From assembly GCF_027943255.1 (NCBI RefSeq), contig NC_072897.1:42258044-42322043 (forward strand): a stretch of DNA of 64,000 nt. Reading direction: 5' to 3'. Both the position numbers and the translations under genes were made by a program. This DNA is from Anastrepha obliqua. Its lineage: Eukaryota; Arthropoda; Insecta; Diptera; Tephritidae. The notes below the pieces were generated by a model that was not told the DNA's origin, ran no database searches, and saw only the letters and a list, made by a program, of their open reading frames with translations. This document shows, piece by piece, positions 20,788 through 31,719 of this stretch; the first letter of the stretch is position 1; each line of letters begins with the position of its first letter.

Positions 20788-21157
20788 TGGAAGCAAAGGG
20801 ATAAGAAATAAGCGTTTCTGAGAGGAAAATAATTATAAAAATGTGGAAAGACGGAAAAAGTTTCCGAAATATTGGAAAATCTATTAGGAGAACGTATTCC
20901 TCTATTCAGCGAGTTGTAACAAATTTTCGGCAAACTGGAATTTTTACATCTAAGCTCAGGTCAGGGCGTCCGAAAAAATTATCGACCCGGGAAGAGCGTT
21001 CTATAATCAACTTGGCAAAAGTTAATCCCCGGATTACATCCTCAAAATTAGTTGAAAACATAAATCAAACATTTAAAAAAAGTATTTGCGCTGAAACTGC
21101 CAGAAAAGTTCTACGTCAAGCTGGATACCATGGTAGAGTCGCCCGAATGCGTACCTA
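20788..21157 (+). pseudogene. Tc1-like transposase, N-terminal fragment
   Basis: From ATG 20788 (MEAKG, stop, EISVSERKIIIKMWKDGKSF) the text continues with GKSIRRTYSSIQRVVTNF, SGRPKKLSTREERSII and ARKVLRQAGYHGRVARM. These are the paired helix-turn-helix DNA-binding domains and the GYHGRVAR linker of Tc1 enzymes. Right after the linker the family signal stops at about 21157, where repeat X begins. The open frame runs on to 21266 as a chimera. The whole DDE domain is missing. Confidence 0.8.
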
Positions 21158-21340
21158 TGAATGCGCGCTGCATTTCTTGAGAAATTTTACCGTAATATGT
21201 TTTGCTGTAGCAAACGCACATATGTACATACACACAGCATATATATGTATATGCGCTTATGTATAAATTCACAAATGTACATTTGCATATGCCATTTTCC
21301 TGTGTGCCTGGTAATGAAGTGTTTTCTATAGAGGATTTTG
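21157..21340 (+). repeat. Dispersed repeat X, copy 2
   Basis: Begins CCTATGAATGCGCGCTGC and ends near GTGTGCCTGGTAATGAAG; it matches the minus strand of 8140-8345. Its left edge coincides with the break in the Tc1 transposase. Confidence 0.65.
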
Positions 21341-21656
21341 ATTCAGTTGAAGGGAATTCAACAAGGTTTTACAGAGCACCAGACAGACAGACCAGAAAGA
21401 CAGACGTAATAGGTATATGTATATAATTTTCGATGATTTGGAAAAAATTCAAATATAGTCATTTTAACCTAACATTCTTTTCTTCTAATCACCAACAAAT
21501 TCTTATCGACTGCTGCTAAATTTACATAATTCAGCCCCTTACTGTTAACTTATGGTGAAAAATATGTCTGTGGTGATTAGTCTTCGCGAGACGAGTACCC
21601 CTCGAAATTTCATACGTTCCCGTCATTGAGACTTCTCTATACATAAACGTTCTCTG
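21341..21656. other. No recognisable feature
   Basis: Short CAGACAGACAG run at about 21380, otherwise unassigned. Confidence 0.5.
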
Positions 21657-21833
21657 GGGCATATTGATGCGGTCGGTCGGGTGAAAAAAGATGAAGGGCG
21701 ATCCGTTTAACAAATTCGAGACGCGAGAAACGATGTGTTTGGTCGTATGCACAAAAAGAAATCGACACGAAGTACATGCGAATGCGTCGATTTGTCTATG
21801 CCTAAGCACTGAGCAAGCGTACAGGAATCGTAC
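21657..21833 (+). repeat. Dispersed repeat Z, copy 1
   Basis: Shares GGGCATATTGATGCGGTCGG (GACGCGG in the other copy), GACGCGAGAAACGAT, CGAATGCGTCGATTTG and GCCTAAGCACTGAGCAAGCG with 42536-42693. The long blocks are well conserved and the filler differs. Family unknown. Confidence 0.65.
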
Positions 21834-21986
21834 TTGGATATGAGAATATATATATATACATGTATGTTTGTTTGTATGTACGAATGTACCATATAAACAT
21901 AAATATTGTTGTTTAGAATCTTTGATGCTTTGGTAATATTTCGAATTTAATGAATGAATTACTAATTATGCAGGCATTTTTTATTT

Positions 21987-23316
21987 TTCTCACAAAAATT
22001 AAGAGAACAGTAAAATTTCCAAAATTTCTTAGTGATTTTTGAAAAGCTGTATCTCGGTGAAAAATGGTTGCACGGAGTCATTTCTCTCTGAGATATCCGC
22101 ATTTTACAAAAAAAGACTATTTTATCTTTGATCATTGATATCTCTCAATTAATTATATTTATACAGTAGAAAATGTTATATGTAAATTTATTGCACGAAT
22201 TCCGTAGATCGAGTACTGAATAATGTCTTGGGGTATCAATTCGAAAAAATAAACATGAGTAAAATTAGGGTAGGCAGCGGTTAAATAGTCTCAACAAGTG
22301 CTCAGTATTGTTGCTGAACAAAATTTTTTTGCAAATTAAAGAAAACATTTTAAAATTTTGAAAAAAAAAAAAATTGAAAATTTTTTAATTAATTTTTTTT
22401 TATTTAATAGGATACTAATGTTAAAATGGGTTGAAAAGGTGAAAAAACAATGTTTTTTCAATTTTATGTAATAATGTTTAGCCAATGTTGAAAAACGATG
22501 CACTTGTTCCTGCACTTTTAATTTTAATTTTAATTTCAATTTTTAATATTAATATTAATTTTAATTTACTTTTAATTTTAATTTTAGTTTTACTTTAAAT
22601 TTAAATTTTTATTTTTTTTTTTAATTTAAATTTCATTTCATATCTCTCTGAGATTTCCGCATATTACGAAAAAAGACTATTTTATCTTTGATCATTGATA
22701 TCTCAGCTACTAATGACCCCACAATAAATCGGACATAAATTTAAATTTAAGTTTTTATCTTAATTTTAATTTCAATTTTAATTTTAATTTCAATTTTAAT
22801 ATTAAATTTAAATTAAATAATCAGTTTTAATATTAATTTAAATAAGGAACTTATAGGCAATTTATTCTACTTTCCAAAACCATTGTCCGATTTATTGTGG
22901 GGTCATTAGTTGCTGAGATATCAATGATCAAAGATAAAATAGTCTTTTTTCGTAATATGCGGAAATCTCAGAGAGAAATGATCGTAGCGGGAATTCAAAA
23001 AAAGCAAATTGAAGCTAAATAATCAAGCAAGTTGACTGTATGGCTAGTTATAGTCGGAAAAATTTTTCCAAGCCCGTGCAATCAAAAAAAGAAAAGGAAA
23101 AAATTTCCAAAATTTTTACGTCGCCCTTTAACTGACGATTACAAAATAAACGTTAAATAAAAAAATTGTTTGCTCAAAGATCTTAAAACTAGAAGTTTAA
23201 AGCTTCAAATTGTTTTTTGTCGGAACTCCGTGCGACTATTTTTCACCGAGATACAGCTTTTCAAAAATCACTAAGAAATTTAAGAAATTTTACTGTTTCC
23301 TTAATTTTTGTGAGAA
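21987..23316. mobile_element. Fold-back / MITE-like element with ~90-bp inverted ends
   Basis: The ends 21987-22077 and 23222-23316 are inverted copies (TTCTCACAAAAATTAAG, GAAAAGCTGTATCTCGGTG). Inside, a module with CTCTGAGAT and TATTTTATCTTTGATCATTG occurs at 22085 and 22640 (plus) and 22915 (minus). The middle is AT-rich, made of irregular TAATTT/TTTAAT repeats, and no protein is encoded. The superfamily and the target duplication could not be determined. Confidence 0.65.
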
Positions 23317-23499
23317 GTATATTTTAATTTACATTTTATTTCATATGAAATATTTTATATTATTTTCTTTTACTCTGCTATATTTTATTAATTTTTTTTT
23401 AATTTTTGATGGACAAGTGTGAGATTTGCCTTTCAGCTCAGCCACTAAAAACCCCCCAGCTCCCAGATTCTTTTCCCTCCCACTGGAGACAACCGTTAA

Positions 23500-24815
23500 G
23501 TATTACTTCACGGGAGGGAGAACGGCCTATTGCCTCTTCATGTCTTCATGAAGATCTGCGCTGTTGTTCAGCGCAACGCAGTTTGGAGATTACTATTTTG
23601 CTTGTTTACATACAACGGACCAATGTTCTTCTGACTCAATCATAATGTCCACTAGGTTAACAGCCGTAATTGGCTTCCCCAGCCTGGTGCTTAACTCCTC
23701 CTTTTCGAACGCAAATCGGACAAACAAACAAAACACCTTCAGCGTTTTCTGTAGTTGGTGCACAATTAGAACAGTATGGTTGTCTTAAACCAATATAAAT
23801 AAGATCTAAAGCACTCATGACGATTCAGTAACCATTTGGAAATTATGGGAAGCAAGAGGTACGCCCAGCGTCCGTTGAGGGACGAACTCCATTTTTCCTG
23901 CCATGAACGCAAGCTATGCTCCATTGCTTGCTTGCCTATTGTCAGGCGTTCTGAAGTAGTTTTATTTTCGAAAACTTTAGCATACTCTTTTGCCATTGCT
24001 ATAACCATAATGACGTCTTCTGATACGTGCAAAACGCGCAGCACACTCTGAGCGCACTTAATCGGTACACTGATTTCATACACCTAACATATGAGTGTAA
24101 TTTGTGGCTTCCGCCCATGCTTGAGCTGCATACAACAAAATCGTTGAGACGACAGTGTTAAGTAATCTCCTGCAGTTTTGCGTACGACCTCTGATGTTCA
24201 TCATTATGCGCGTTAGCGCGGTTACTATTTCTGCTGCCCTGCTGATAGCGTACGCCAAGTGCTCTTTGAAATTAAGCCTACGGTCAATTATTATGCCCAG
24301 GTACTTAATGAATGGCTTCGATTCTAGGCCATGACCGCCCACCATTATATTGCCGATTCCACAATCTTCCTGCTGCTAGTACTGCTTCAGTTTTATGGTC
24401 CGTAAGAATTAGACCGCTGTTGCACAATCATTCCTTTACCATTCCGACAGCCTAGCTACATGTTTCTTCGGCTTGACGGAGTAATTTAGCCACGACCACA
24501 ACAGCAATATCGTGAGCAAATCCTACAATTTGTGATCCTAGAGGTAGATTGAGGCGCAAAAATTCATCGTATATAACGTTCCATAACAAGGGGCCTAGGA
24601 CTAAGTCTTATGGAACTCCGCCAGTTATTTTGAGCTCCTTTACACCATCATCGGCTTTATAGCGCATTGATCTGTCAGAAAGGTAACTGGCGACAATCCT
24701 ACGAATGTACATTGGAATGTGGAAACTATCAAGCACGATCAGAATTTCGGTAGTACTCCTTGCTAACGTATAGCCATCGAGTACCTTCAATTTCCTTCTG
24801 CACCATGGTTTTGAT
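23500..24815 (-). pseudogene. R1-clade LINE, 3' part of ORF2, decayed
   Basis: Minus-strand pieces read RRIVASYLSDRSMRYKADDG, LKITGGVPQG, GFAHDIAVVV in place of the catalytic F/YADD, then PFIKYLGIIIDRRLNF, RIMMNIRGRTQ and LLYAAQAWAEATNY. From 24083 down a C-terminal frame runs RVLHVSEDVIMVIAMAKEYA. Near 23500 the phrase EVILNG recalls ILNG at the end of the other R1-like copy (7120). One catalytic aspartate is now histidine, and several frame breaks exist. The 5' part is cut off near 24815. Confidence 0.75.
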
Positions 24816-24828
24816 GTATGTAAAGGGT

Positions 24829-25825
24829 GATTTTTTAAGAGCTATAGGAAAGTTTTACAAAAAAACACACGTGAAATTCAGAAAAATGCATGAAATTTTC
24901 ATTTAGATCGATAGTACAGTCCATATAATGTAATGTTTGAAGATTATTTCATACAAATGTTAACCGCGATTGCGCTTCAAATGGTCCATCCGCATAGTCC
25001 AATTTTGGCATACTCTTTCCAATGGTTTGGCCGGTATCTCACATATAAATGCTTTAATGTTGTCTTCCAATGCGTTAATTGAAGCAGGCTTGTCTGAATA
25101 GACATGAGCTTTAACATAGCCCCACAAAAAATAATCTAATGGCGTTATATCGACGATCTGGGTAGCCAATTGACAGGTGCCGAACGTGAAATAAAATGTT
25201 CACCGAACTCGCCTCTCAACAAGTCCATTGTTCGCGTGCTGTGTGGCACGTGCCACCGTCTTGGTGAAGCCACATGTCATGCAAGTCAAGCTCTTGCATT
25301 TTGGGCAAATCAAAGTTGGATATCATTTCACGGTAGCGCTCACCATTCACAGTTACGTTACGATTCGCAGCATCTTTGAAGAAGTACGGTCAAATGATAC
25401 CTCCAGCTCATAAACCGCACCAAACTGTGACCTTTTCTGGATACATAGGTAGCTTTTGCAATTCTTCTGGCTGATCTTCACTCCAAAATCGACATTTTTC
25501 TGCTTATTTACGTACCCATTGATCTAAAAATGAGCTTCGTCGCTGAACACAATTTTTCGATAAAAAAGTGGATCTGCGGCCAACTTTCCAAGAGCCCATT
25601 CACCAAAAATTCTGCGTTGCGGTAGGTCCTTCGGCTTCAATTCTAGCACCAGCTGTATTTTGAAAGGCTTCACACCTAAATCCTTTCACAAAATTTTCCA
25701 TGTTGTTGAGTAACAGAGGCCCAACGAATCGATAATTGATGGTCATCATTAACACTGGCCGATACAGCTGCGATATTTTCTTCAGTTCGCACTCTACGTA
25801 AGCCTGTTTATTATTAGCAGCCAAT
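24829..25825 (-). pseudogene. mariner-like (DUF4817-type) transposase, decayed
   Basis: Minus-strand fragments ENIAAVSASVNDDHQLSI, LLRGEFGEHFISRS, DYFLWGYVKAHVYSDKPASI and CQNWTMRMDHLKRNRG belong to an insect Tc1/mariner family with an N-terminal DUF4817-like helix-turn-helix. Numerous frameshifts are spread over about 860 bp. The N-terminal domain is absent, cut near 25825. A terminal-repeat-like AGGGTGATTTTTTAAGAGC is at about 24831. It is in the same family as 25842, 32447 and 33605. Confidence 0.75.
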
Positions 25826-25952
25826 TAATTTCGCAATTATATAGGGTGATCAATTAAGAGGAGTTTTTTTCATTTGCGTTTTTTTACAGATCGCGCGCGA
25901 GTTGTGGCAAACTGTCATCGTGGATTTGTTGAACAGCGTTTGGCATTTCATC

Positions 25953-26341
25953 ATGGAAAGACTCACACCGCAACAACTTCTACAAATTGTTCAACTGTAT
26001 TATGAAAATCAGCGTTCTGTTGCCATACAGCTCGTGAAACAATGACTTTATTGAGAAGTCATTTAGGAGAGCAGCTGATTTCACGTTTAGGACCTGTGAG
26101 TTGGCCACCAAGATCTTGTGATATCACACCTTTGGACTTTTTTCTTTGGGGATTCGTGAAGTCCAAGGTCTATGCTGATAAACCAGCTACGATTGAAGCT
26201 CTGGAAGCCAACATTACGCGTGTTATTCACGACATACCAGTCGAAATGCTCGAACGAGTGATTGAAAATTGGACCTTCAGAATGGACCACCTTAAGCGTA
26301 GTTGCGGCCAACATTTGAATGAAGTCATATTCAAAAAGTAA
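25953..26341 (+). pseudogene. Internally deleted mariner-like transposase
   Basis: ATG 25953 opens MERLTPQQLLQIVQLYYENQ, the first helix of the DUF4817-like domain, and reaches a stop after 29 codons at about 26042. The sequence then jumps to the C-terminus: LLRSHLGEQLISRLGPVSWP, SCDITPLDFFLWGFVKSKVY, ending HLKRSCGQHLNEVIFKK at 26341. The middle, with the first two catalytic aspartates, is deleted. The remaining C-terminal frame is 99 codons and undamaged, so this is a recent deletion. Confidence 0.85.
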
Positions 26342-26458
26342 ATGTTAAAGAAGGTCCTTTTAAATGATAAATAAAGGTTTTGAACATAATTTACATTTTT
26401 GTTTTTGACGTGATAACGTCTTATAATTCGCTTTAACAGGCTGCACGCACGAAAAAAT

Positions 26459-26700
26459 GTGTCGTTACCTTGCTCATTAGTGTTACCTTGCTCATATTAG
26501 TGTTACCTTGCTCATATGTAGTTACCTTGCTCATTAGTGTTACCTTGCTCATATGTAGTTACCTTGCTCATTAGTGTAACCTTGCTCTTTAGTGTTACCT
26601 TGCTCATTAGTGTTACCTTGCTCATTAGTGTTACCTTGCTCTTTAGTGTTACCTTTCTCATTAGTGTTACCTTGCTCATATGTAGTTACCTTGCTCATTG
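26459..26700. repeat. Minisatellite of GTTACCTTGCTCATTA-type units
   Basis: About 13 tandem units of 18-20 bp, mostly GTGTTACCTTGCTCATTA with a longer variant ending CATATGTA. Both strands are open in one frame only because 18 is a multiple of three; this is not a protein. Confidence 0.9.
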
Positions 26701-26819
26701 CATTGCATGAACTGCAAGCGAAAGCGCGGAAGGAACGACAAAGCAAACGAACGGCAACGTTCGACATCTTGCTCTCTCCTACTGAAGTGAGCGTATATAT
26801 GTATGTATTATATATACGC

Positions 26820-26895
26820 ATATGTATCTACATATACAAATTCACGTATTTGTATTTGCATATGCCTTCTTATTGATTATTATTAATTTGATTCA
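26820..26895 (+). repeat. Dispersed repeat X, partial copy 3
   Basis: AATTCACGTATTTGTATTTG followed by CATATGCCTTCTT matches the tails of copies 1 and 2. Confidence 0.5.
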
Positions 26896-27032
26896 CTTGA
26901 AGAATTTAAAATAAAACCAAGTTTGTTAATAATACCTGTTGTTTTATTTTTTATTGTATTATTAATTTTTTTAATATATATGAAGGAAAAAATGTATGGT
27001 AATATTTACCATATACCTTATAAGATATGTTG

Positions 27033-28152
27033 TCTATACTAATATTATAAAGAGGAAAACTTTGTTTGTTTGTAATGAATAGGCTCAAAACTACTGGACC
27101 GATTTTAAAAATTCTTTCACCATTCGAAAGCTACATCATCCACGAGTAACATGGATTATATTTTATTTTGGAAATAGGGCTCGAGATATAGATCAAAACG
27201 TGGACCCAAGTAACCTTCGGATGTGTATGTACAATATGGGTATCAAATGGAAGCTGTTGGTGAATGCTTTAGTCCAGAGTATTTTTCATGCCGCTCCGTG
27301 ACTAGGGTCTCGAGATAGAGACCAAAACGTGGACCCTAGAATGTGTTTATACAATATGGATATCAAATTGAAGCTGTTGGTGAATGCTTTAGTACAGAGT
27401 ATTTTTCATGCCGCTCCGTGACTGGGGTCTCGAGATATAGAACAAAACGTGGACCCGAGTAACCTTTGGTTGTGTATGTACAATATGGGTATCAAATGAA
27501 AGCTGTTGATAAGTGCTTTAATACGGGGTAATTTTCATACCTATTGATGACTAGGGTCTCGAAATATATGCCAAAACGTGGACCCGTCGTGTCTTTGAAC
27601 CGAATTAAACCAAACTTACACACATTGTTAAGTAGGTATTGAAGATGGTTTCCGTATAGTTTGGATACCTATTGGTAGATAGGGTCTCGAGATATAGGTC
27701 AAAACGTGGACCCGGGTAACCTTCGGATGTGTATGTACAATATGGGTATCAAATGGAAGCTGTTGGTGAATGCTTTAGTTCAGAGTATTTCCATCCGCTC
27801 CGTGACTAGGGTCTCGAGATAGAGACCAAAACGTGGACCCTAGAATGTGTTTGTACAATATGGATATCAAATGAAAGCTGTTGATAAGTGCTTTAATAGG
27901 GGGTAATTTTCATACCTATTGATGACTAGGGTCTCGAAATATATGCCAAAACGTGGACCCGCCGTGTCTTTGAACCGAATTAAACCAAACTTACACACAT
28001 TGTTAAGTAGGTATGGGAGATGATTTCCGTATAGTTTGAATACCTATTGGTAGATAGGGTCTGGAGATATAGGTCAAAACGTGGACCCGGGTAACCTTCG
28101 GACGTGTATGTACAATATGGGTATCAAATGAAAGCTGTTGGTGAATGGTTTA
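27033..28152 (+). mobile_element. Truncated non-autonomous Helitron, copy 3
   Basis: It starts TCTATACTAATATTATAAAG as at 195 and 1266, and carries the same internal ~120-bp units. It loses its 3' end where the ATGTT array begins at 28153, so the CTAG terminus is missing. The base before it is G rather than A. Confidence 0.85.
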
Positions 28153-28797
28153 TGATATGTTATGTTATGTTATGTTATGTTATGTTATGTTATGTTATGC
28201 TATGTTATGTTATGTTATGTTATGTTAGTTATGTTATGTTATGTTATGTTATGTTATGTTGTGTTATGTTATGTTATGTTATGTTATGTTATGTTATGTT
28301 ATGTTATGTTATGTTATGTTATGTTATGTTATGTTATGTTATGTTATGTTATGTTATGTTATGTTATGTTATGTTATGTTATGTTATGTTATGTTATGTT
28401 ATGTTATGTTATGTTATGTTATGTTATGTTATGTTATGTTATGTTATGTTATGTTATGTTATGTTATGTTATGTTATGTTATGTTATGTTATGTTATGTT
28501 ATGTTATGTTATGTTATGTTATGTTATGTTATGTTATGTTATGTTATGTTATGTTATGTTATGTTATGTTATGTTATGTTATGTTATGTTATGTTATGTT
28601 ATGTTATGTTATGTTATGTTATGTTATGTTATGTTATGTTATGTTATGTTATGTTATGTTATGTTATGTTATGTTATGTTATGTTATGTTATGTTATGTT
28701 ATGTTATGTTATGTTATGTTATGTTATGTTATGTTATGTTATGTTATGTTATGTTATGGTATGTTATGTTATGTTAAAGTATATTATGTTATGTTAA
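28153..28797. repeat. (ATGTT)n satellite, about 129 units
   Basis: About 645 bp of pentanucleotide repeat, perfect from about 28265 to 28755 and interrupted near both ends. All three plus frames are open and give the artefact MLCYVMLCYV. Confidence 0.98.
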
Positions 28798-28993
28798 TGT
28801 TACCTCATTTTCTATATCCATACAAAATATCTATCAAACAAATAAAATTAAAATTTTCTTTTGAAAAATGCAACCATTCAATCAGTATTTTCTTATGACG
28901 TTATCACGTTAAACTATCGTCAGTAAACCGACTTTACAGACAACCTCTTTTTTTTAACTATTGAAAAAAGCACCTCATGATTGATCACCCTAT

Positions 28994-30455
28994 ATTAGCT
29001 ATTCCTTCTCCTTGTATTTTCTTCATATCGTTAATATTAATTAAAGAAACCAAAAACACCGAAATATTCCACCAAAACAATTTCTATGAAGAAAAACCTC
29101 TCAAAGCAGTATTGACAGCTGATTCTCAATTTTGCAGGTAATCTGCCATATATGAACGGGTAGATTAATTTGGTGAATTTATAGGTGATTAATGCATATG
29201 TGAACGTATTATAAGCTATCAATAAAATAAAATAAGAAAAAATGATTCAAAATTGACTAAAAACCTTTTTTCCCAAATATATATAATTTTTTTCAAAAAA
29301 CCGAAGGTATTTCCCTTTAAAAAACTCCATGTCAAAGTTATGATCGTTGAATAAATCTGAATACTAAAAATTTGCTTTCTTTCTCCATCCTTGAAATGAA
29401 TGAATTTTTAATAATATTTACATACATATGCTTACGACAATGCCCAAAATACTTAGATCACTTGCCATGGAATCACATCCTCGTTAAATAAATAATTACA
29501 ACGTTTCTTCATCTATTAGAAATGTTCCTTTCCCTTCCAAAATAATATGAGATCAGTATTTTTTTGTTAAATGCTTATTTTTGGAACAGCTTGTAATTCA
29601 TCAAAAAGCATAGAAGAGGGTAATCAAGGTGCAATGCACTTAGTCTGTAGTTTTGTTTTATGTTGCCAATTTTCGTTTGGATATTTGTTTTCTATATTTG
29701 TTCTTGTATTATTTGTTATAGCTCAGGGTTCTATAGAAGAAATTCAATGAATTGTTGGAAAATGTACTTATATTGCATATATTTGTTAGCTTGCAAAATT
29801 CATGTTATAGTACTTATGAGTGATGCCAATATAAACGGAAATTTTGTTTTGCGGTGCACAGCATAACTCGCAACAGATTCATCTAAACAAAAAAATAGAA
29901 TGTTTTTGTTAAAGAGATGTTTCTCGAGGTGTCTTCGGGAGGATTTTCACTAAAAAACTTGACTAATTTGCTATTGCAAGATTAATGACACTGGGAGTCA
30001 AAATGCGACGGAAGAGAATAAAGAATACGGTGCAGCAATTATGAAAGAGGAAGAGCTTGATAATACTTGACCGTTTGCCATTTTGGCTCTAAGTGAGAAA
30101 ATTTGTTTTACGGAGTATTAAAGTTTTCCTAATTTCATTTCAACTTATTCTAAATTATTTGAACCGTTACCGTTTACCGTTATTACTGCTTTTAAGAATC
30201 TATAATACAATTTATTTGTGCATGTTTTTGTGGAACAATTCAATAAAATTTTTTACTCTCGCAGGTAATTTTTAGACTTATTACTTTAAATTTTACTTAA
30301 TTTTTTTCTTCAATAATCGATCGGACTAGAATATTTACACATAGTTGATTCATTTACTATAAATGTTATTCAGCAAAACAAATGGCTGAAATTTTTCTAT
30401 TAATGTAAGGTAAGTGTAAAACTTTATAAATCGAGCAGAAAACCAAAATCGGTTA
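28994..30455. other. Long AT-rich spacer, nothing recognised
   Basis: Only short frames. No repeat shared with the rest of the window was noticed. Confidence 0.5.
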
Positions 30456-31712
30456 CAGGGTCCGACACATGAAGTGTAATCAACTTCAGACCGCTTGCGC
30501 GTCCAGAGTATTGCTTACAAGTGTGCAGAAGCATTTTGCAGAGAGTAAACGTGAAAAAAATTAAATAATGAATTTCAAACGTAATAGTGTGATTGTATTA
30601 TATTTTTCTAGTCAATCATAGCCAGCGATTGTTCGTGACCTCGACCATTTCAAAGGAAACAAAGTTTTTGTTTATCGCACCAGTACTCGTTAGAGTGATA
30701 CTGGTAACATCGCAAAACGTCATGGAGGTGGTAATCAAAAGACTGCAACGTGACGTGAAATGGTTCAAAAAGAGAAGAGCAACTTGAGCGAAATCCCCCA
30801 CGAAGTGCCAATCAAATGGCGAAAGAACTGAAAATACCTGATCGTAGCATCCACCGCATACTGAAAAATGATCTCAAAGTCAAGCCTTACAAGATCCAAA
30901 AGACGCATTCTCTCACAACAAATAAGCAACAAGAAAGCGAAGGAGTTGCTTTACTTGACCGAAAGCGGTCAATTTCCAAACATTGTGCTTTCTGACGAGA
31001 AAATTTTTCAAATTGAGCAATTCGTAAACTCCCAAAACGATAGTGTTTATTTGACCGACCGTTCATACCAGATTTTGAGTTATCGATTGGCCACCAGGAG
31101 GCACCACCCACCACAGATAATGGTTTGGGCCGCTGTAACCGCAGATGGGCGCTCTCCAATCGTTTTCATCGAGCCTGGTAAATGCGTCAAGGTAAATGCG
31201 AAATATTATCGGGAAAGTATTCTGAAGGTTGTTTAAAAGCCGTGGGCAGGCAAATATTTCGTTGGCAGACCATGGACGCTGCAACAGGACTCGGCACGGT
31301 TTCACAAAGCTCGAGTGAATCAAGAATGGCCAAAAAACAACGTTCCGAACTTCATACCGTGCACACAATGACTCTCAAATTCACCAGACGCGAATTCGAT
31401 GAATTGTTCTCTTTGAGTCATTTTGGAGACCAAAGTCCGATCTAAAAGATTCACCAGTCTCGAGGCGCTGAAAAAAGCCATTGTCTGCGAGTGGGGCAAA
31501 ATATGTGCAAGTCACATTCGGGCAGCTTGCGATTCGTTTTTGGACTGTCTGAAGACCATATTTAAGGCAAAAGGTGGTAATATCGAGCAAAAGTAAATAT
31601 ATTCTTAATATTGTATTATATTATTTTCACACATTTTGAATTGAATAACAGTAATTTTCCGAACTAAATTTATGGCCTTTTTAATTGGTTACACTTCGAG
31701 TGCCGGACCCTG
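30456..31712 (+). mobile_element. maT-type (DD37D) mariner relative, complete ends
   Basis: Both ends read CAGGGTCCG, then ACACATGAAGTGTAA on the left and GCACTCGAAGTGTAA on the right (inverted), and both abut TA (30454-30455, 31713-31714). The length of 1257 bp is normal for a mariner relative. The transposase inside is broken. Confidence 0.85.
30568..31596 (+). pseudogene. maT-like transposase, inactive
   Basis: From ATG 30568 pieces of the frame read MNFKRNSV, RLQRDVKWF-like sequence, then the longest open part (30868-31236) with NIVLSDEKIFQIEQFVNSQN (first aspartate) and PPQIMVWAAVTADGRSPIVF. After a stop come WTLQQDSARFHKARVNQEW (second aspartate, about 31288) and SPDANSMNCSL, where the third aspartate expected in NPLDYSLW is asparagine. 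It ends SFLDCLKTIFKAKGGNIEQK. The spacing between second and third positions counts to 37, the maT signature. Several frameshifts and the lost third aspartate make it inactive. Confidence 0.8.
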
Positions 31713-31719
31713 TAGAGTT

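Larger units (their letters stand above)
25842..28993 (+). mobile_element. mariner-like element, internally deleted and filled with later insertions
   Basis: Inverted ends AGGGTGATCAATTAAGAGG (about 25844) and, on the other strand, AGGGTGATCAATCATGAGG (to about 28993) lie next to TATA. A deleted transposase gene is at 25953-26341. The rest is filler: a minisatellite, a dispersed repeat, a truncated Helitron and an ATGTT array. An original element of this family would be about 1.3 kb. Confidence 0.7.

Noticed and set aside
26549..26876. Repetitive frames NTNEQGNTKEQG (minus) and LPCSLVLPCSLV (plus)
   Set aside because: Both come from an 18-bp minisatellite whose period is a multiple of three; being open on both strands is expected.
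28104..28898. Open frames of up to 264 codons on the plus strand
   Set aside because: They are translations of the ATGTT repeat in all frames (MLCYVMLCYV) and carry no protein signal.
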